From Candidatus Aminicenantota bacterium (lineage in GTDB: Bacteria > Acidobacteriota > Aminicenantia > Aminicenantales > JAFGBC01), in contig JAFGBC010000240.1 in NCBI GenBank assembly GCA_016933355.1, positions 1-6,962 on the forward strand: a stretch of DNA of 6,962 nucleotides. Direction: 5' to 3'. Every line of letters begins with the position of its first letter. Positions within the stretch are counted from its first letter, which is position 1. Below, in pieces: positions 4,791 through 6,962 of this stretch. Below the pieces are notes generated by a model, which did not search any database, was not told the origin of the DNA, and saw only the letters and a program-made list of their open reading frames with translations. The position numbers and the translations under genes were made by a program.

Positions 4791-6434
4791 TCAGTCCAGC
4801 CGGCCGCTCTTGCCGGCCTCGCCCCAGTCCGGCAGCTTGAAGGCGTCGGGCTTCGAGCGCAGGACCTCCTTCAGCCATTCGGAGGGATAGCCCGCGGCCC
4901 GGGGGCGTCCCTTGTCGTCCTTGACGTAGCCGTCGTTGTATTTCGTCACGAGGTGCTCGCCCAGCTCGACCCAGCGCTTGACGACGAGCTCGCCCTGGCC
5001 GACCGAATAGTTGGTCAGGTACTGAACCATGAGCTCGGGGTCCTTCTTCAGGATCTCGAGCGCGGTGTCCTCGATCAAGGGTTGCAGCGAGAGGCATTGG
5101 CCTTCCAGGGCCGACTGGACCTTCCGGATGTCCTGGATCATGTCGGCATACCTCAGGTTGGCGAAATTCGCGACGAAGTTGAACACCCACCAGGCCGAAT
5201 CCCACGAAAATTTCTGGAGGTCGCCCACGGTGAACGACCGGGGCAGGTCGCGGATCGAACAGTAGAGAGGAACGTAGCAGCTCGTGTAGGTGTCGTCCAC
5301 GCCGTACCAGTAGACGCCGCCGACGGCCGCCGGCAGCCAGGCCCGGGACTGGGAAATGAAGGAGAAACCGGTCTGTTGCGTGGAGATGGGGCGCTCCCAG
5401 CTGTAGGTCGCGCCGTCCGTTTTCCAGGTGAGGTCGCGGAAACGGACGGGGCAGCCGAAGGGGCCGGCGTCGATCCCCTTGGTCATGTCATAGGGGGTCC
5501 CCTCATAATGGTCGCGCATAATGCCCATCACGTCCCGGAGGGACAGCTTCCGGTCGGGCTTGACCCAGAGCGGATAGGGATCGGCTCCCCGGACCCCGCG
5601 ATGGAAATCCGGCGAGAGGTTCAGGGAGGGGGCGCTCCGGCGGAACATGCTCCAGACGCGGGCGGCGCAGCTCCGGAGCGCCGGGGGCTGGGGAGGATCA
5701 TACGCGTACCGGAAGCTGAAGGGTTTGCCGGAGGCCTTGTCGCAGTAGCCTTTCTCCTCCGCGAAGGACACGACTTTGGGGGAGGTGAGGCAATTGTCCG
5801 GGTCGTTGATCGGGAACTCCCCGATGCGGGCCATGTTGGCGTGGCCGGACACACAGCCGTCGGGGATCCGCAGGGCGACCCAATGAGCCCCTTTTCCGCC
5901 GGGGCCGGGGCCGATCATCTCCATGATCCAGGCTTCCTCGGGGTCGGCGATGGAAAACGACTCGCCCGTGCTGGCGTATCCGTAGTCCTCGACGAGCCCG
6001 GCCATGACCCGGACGGCCTCCCGGGCGGTCTTGGCCCGCTGGAGGGCGAGCTCCATCAGGAGGAAATAATGGAGAAGCCCGTCCGGATTGCGGAGCTCGG
6101 GGCGGCCCCCGAAGGTGGTTTCGCCGATGGCCAGCTGGTGCTCGTTCATGAGTCCGACGACGGCGTAGGTATGGGGAACCTGTTTGATCCGGCCCCGGAT
6201 CGTCCCGTCCCTGCCTTGGATCGGGATGGTCGTCCCCGGCTCATGGTCCTGGGCCGGAATCCGCTGGAGATGGGGAAGGAACTCCCCGTCGCAGGTGTAG
6301 GTGATCATGACGGAGCCGTCTTGCGAGGCTCCTTTCGTGACCAGAAAGCTCGAGCAGTGGTCCTCGGCCCATTGATTCCCAGCCGACAGGCCCAGGATCA
6401 GGAAAGCGGCGATGAGGATTTTTCTCGGTGTCAT
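4791..6434 (-). CDS. Secreted C69-family dipeptidase (N-terminal cysteine nucleophile hydrolase)
   Basis: This 547-residue protein starts with a classical export signal (MTPRK, then a hydrophobic stretch about residues 6-18) ending near NQWAEDH. C27 follows, in C-SSFLVTKGASQDGS, the conserved start of the mature C69 enzyme, where the freed N-terminal Cys is the nucleophile. Removal of residues 1-26 is expected by signal peptidase plus self-processing. Further family blocks are MNEHQLAIGETTFGGR (96-111), RAKTAREAV (133-141), SFSIADPEEAWIMEMIGPG (159-177), HANMARIGEF (198-207) and IMRDHYEGTPYDMTKG (305-320), with an aromatic WDSAWWVFNF near 411-420. It hydrolyses dipeptides in the periplasm or outside the cell; known relatives have broad specificity. 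The start has a good SD (AGGAG on the minus strand at 6447-6443, 8 bases away). It is convergent with the epimerase operon, so it is not co-transcribed, but its products could feed that enzyme. Confidence 0.93.
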   Translation of the reverse strand: MTPRKILIAAFLILGLSAGNQWAEDHCSSFLVTKGASQDGSVMITYTCDGEFLPHLQRIPAQDHEPGTTIPIQGRDGTIRGRIKQVPHTYAVVGLMNEHQLAIGETTFGGRPELRNPDGLLHYFLLMELALQRAKTAREAVRVMAGLVEDYGYASTGESFSIADPEEAWIMEMIGPGPGGKGAHWVALRIPDGCVSGHANMARIGEFPINDPDNCLTSPKVVSFAEEKGYCDKASGKPFSFRYAYDPPQPPALRSCAARVWSMFRRSAPSLNLSPDFHRGVRGADPYPLWVKPDRKLSLRDVMGIMRDHYEGTPYDMTKGIDAGPFGCPVRFRDLTWKTDGATYSWERPISTQQTGFSFISQSRAWLPAAVGGVYWYGVDDTYTSCYVPLYCSIRDLPRSFTVGDLQKFSWDSAWWVFNFVANFANLRYADMIQDIRKVQSALEGQCLSLQPLIEDTALEILKKDPELMVQYLTNYSVGQGELVVKRWVELGEHLVTKYNDGYVKDDKGRPRAAGYPSEWLKEVLRSKPDAFKLPDWGEAGKSGRLD

Positions 6435-6442
6435 GACGGCTT

Positions 6443-6450
6443 CTCCTTTT
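6443..6450 (-). promoter_or_regulatory. SD site of the C69 dipeptidase
   Basis: Minus-strand AAAAGGAG ends 8 bases before the ATG at 6434. This supports the signal-peptide-bearing start. Confidence 0.7.
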
Positions 6451-6467
6451 GTTCGATCGATGATGGA

Positions 6468-6473
6468 ATTCTA
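6468..6473 (-). promoter_or_regulatory. Possible -10 box of the C69 dipeptidase
   Basis: Minus-strand TAGAAT matches the -10 consensus at 5/6 and would start transcription near 6461 with a leader of about 27 bases. TTGATT (6496-6501, minus) lies 22 bases upstream of it, too far for a standard -35. It lies 17 bases from TACGTT, a poor -10. Confidence 0.35.
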
Positions 6474-6529
6474 ACGTATCGCCGAGAACCATAAAAATCA
6501 AGGCTTTTTCCGTGGCGGAGCGGGCCGCC

Positions 6530-6567
6530 GGCGGGGACGGCGGGGACGGGGCAGGGAGGGTCTGCCC
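6530..6567. repeat. Short tandem repeat and inverted repeat in the divergent gap
   Basis: GGCGGGGAC occurs twice back to back (6530-6538, 6539-6547). It is followed by GGGCAG (6549-6554) and its complement CTGCCC (6562-6567) around a 7-base loop. The block sits between the dipeptidase and ThyX-like promoters. It may bind a regulator or be simple GC-rich sequence. Confidence 0.25.
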
Positions 6568-6612
6568 GGGCCTTGCGGCGCGGCATTCCGGGTAGGTTTG
6601 ATTTCGGCTTTT

Positions 6613-6621
6613 TGCTATAAT
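6613..6621 (+). promoter_or_regulatory. Extended -10 promoter giving a leaderless ThyX-like mRNA
   Basis: TGCTATAAT is a perfect extended -10 element (TGn plus TATAAT at 6616-6621). Only six bases separate it from the ATG at 6628, so transcription is expected to start at or next to the A of the start codon. No SD is present, consistent with leaderless translation. TTGATT (6598-6603) lies 12 bases upstream of the -10 box. Confidence 0.55.
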
Positions 6622-6627
6622 CCCGGC

Positions 6628-6962
6628 ATGAGAGTCGTTCTGGCCGGCTACAACGTCGACCGCGAAGTCATCGAAGCCCTCAAGCGGCACGAGCCGGGCC
6701 GGCTCGACGTGACGCCCGAGACGCTGGCCGCCGCCTACGCCCGCATCTCCCGCAACCCCAAGCCCGTGGACGAGCTCCGGGCCGAGGCCCGGCTCGAGGT
6801 CGGCGGGGCGCGCCGCTCGAACAAGAACATCATCTTCAACATGGGCCACCACTCGGTGGCCGAGCACGCCGTCTTCAACTTCGACATCATGGGCGTCAGC
6901 CGGCTGGCGATCGAGGAGCTCGAGCATTTCCGGCTGTCGTCCTACACGGAAAAGTCCCAGCG
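6628..6962 (+). CDS. ThyX-like flavin-dependent thymidylate synthase family protein, N-terminal part
   Basis: There are 111 full codons, and a final CG that must encode Arg, before the window edge. The protein starts MRVVLAGYNVDREVIEALKR, then has TPETLAAAYARISRNPKP (29-46), SNKNIIFNMGHHSVAEHAVF (64-83) and SRLAIEELEHFRLSSYTEKS (91-110). The GHxS...EH block and the R-x2-S-x3-E-x-S-x-R pattern match ThyX, which makes dTMP from dUMP with FAD and methylene-THF. Compared with the canonical RHRxxSxNExSxR motif, the first R is H100, the H is F101 and the N is T107, while R102, S105, E108, S110 and R112 are kept. This looks like a divergent ThyX-like branch, possibly one of the longer two-domain proteins, rather than a standard ThyX. 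Activity cannot be assumed. It is divergent from the dipeptidase and probably functionally separate from the peptide genes. Confidence 0.8.
   Translation, partial: MRVVLAGYNVDREVIEALKRHEPGRLDVTPETLAAAYARISRNPKPVDELRAEARLEVGGARRSNKNIIFNMGHHSVAEHAVFNFDIMGVSRLAIEELEHFRLSSYTEKSQ

Noticed and set aside
4953..6494. 513-codon plus-strand open frame opposite the dipeptidase
   Set aside because: Low-complexity Gly/Asp/Val-rich translation without hydrophobic core patterns; the minus strand encodes all C69 family blocks with a good SD and signal peptide.
1..6962. CRISPR array, tRNA or rRNA gene, or insertion sequence
   Set aside because: No spaced direct repeats, no recognisable tRNA or rRNA segments, and no transposase-like protein or terminal inverted repeats were seen.

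Overview
The window is GC-rich bacterial DNA with tight gene packing, Shine-Dalgarno (SD) sites before most genes and recognisable sigma70-type boxes. A Tat-like leader on a dipeptide epimerase, a secreted C69 dipeptidase and an SGLT-type symporter would fit an Acidobacteriota/Aminicenantes-like or similar Gram-negative peptide degrader. That placement is inference from gene style, not from a marker gene.

Layout: (1) 1-254, minus: the first 84 codons of a membrane sensor resembling the 7TM N-terminal domain of some histidine kinases, cut by the window edge. (2) 255-506: a divergent promoter region with a promoter on each strand and two inverted repeats. (3) 507-4664, plus: three genes in series. 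These are a sodium/solute symporter of the SGLT type, a PLP-dependent alpha-oxoamine synthase-like enzyme (BioF/Kbl/SPT superfamily) with a twin-arginine-like N-terminus, and an enolase-superfamily dipeptide epimerase with a Tat-like leader. The epimerase also has its own -10 box. (4) 4665-4790: a short convergent gap with GC-rich inverted repeats and no convincing terminator. (5) 4791-6434, minus: a secreted C69-family dipeptidase. (6) 6435-6627: a second divergent intergenic region. (7) 6628-6962, plus: the start of a ThyX-like flavin-dependent thymidylate synthase family protein, apparently leaderless, cut by the window edge.

Reading together: the C69 dipeptidase is predicted to be exported, and the epimerase and oxoamine synthase-like enzyme both carry Tat-like N-termini. 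This suggests an envelope-located small-peptide module (dipeptide release, dipeptide epimerisation, PLP chemistry) beside a Na+-coupled importer. The symporter keeps, by eye, all the residues that bind sugar in SGLT1, so it may import a sugar or glycosylated compound rather than a peptide. The families are individually known. The combination, the apparent export of a normally CoA-dependent PLP enzyme, and the possible dual start of the epimerase are the points worth pursuing. No RNA genes, mobile elements or CRISPR arrays were seen.
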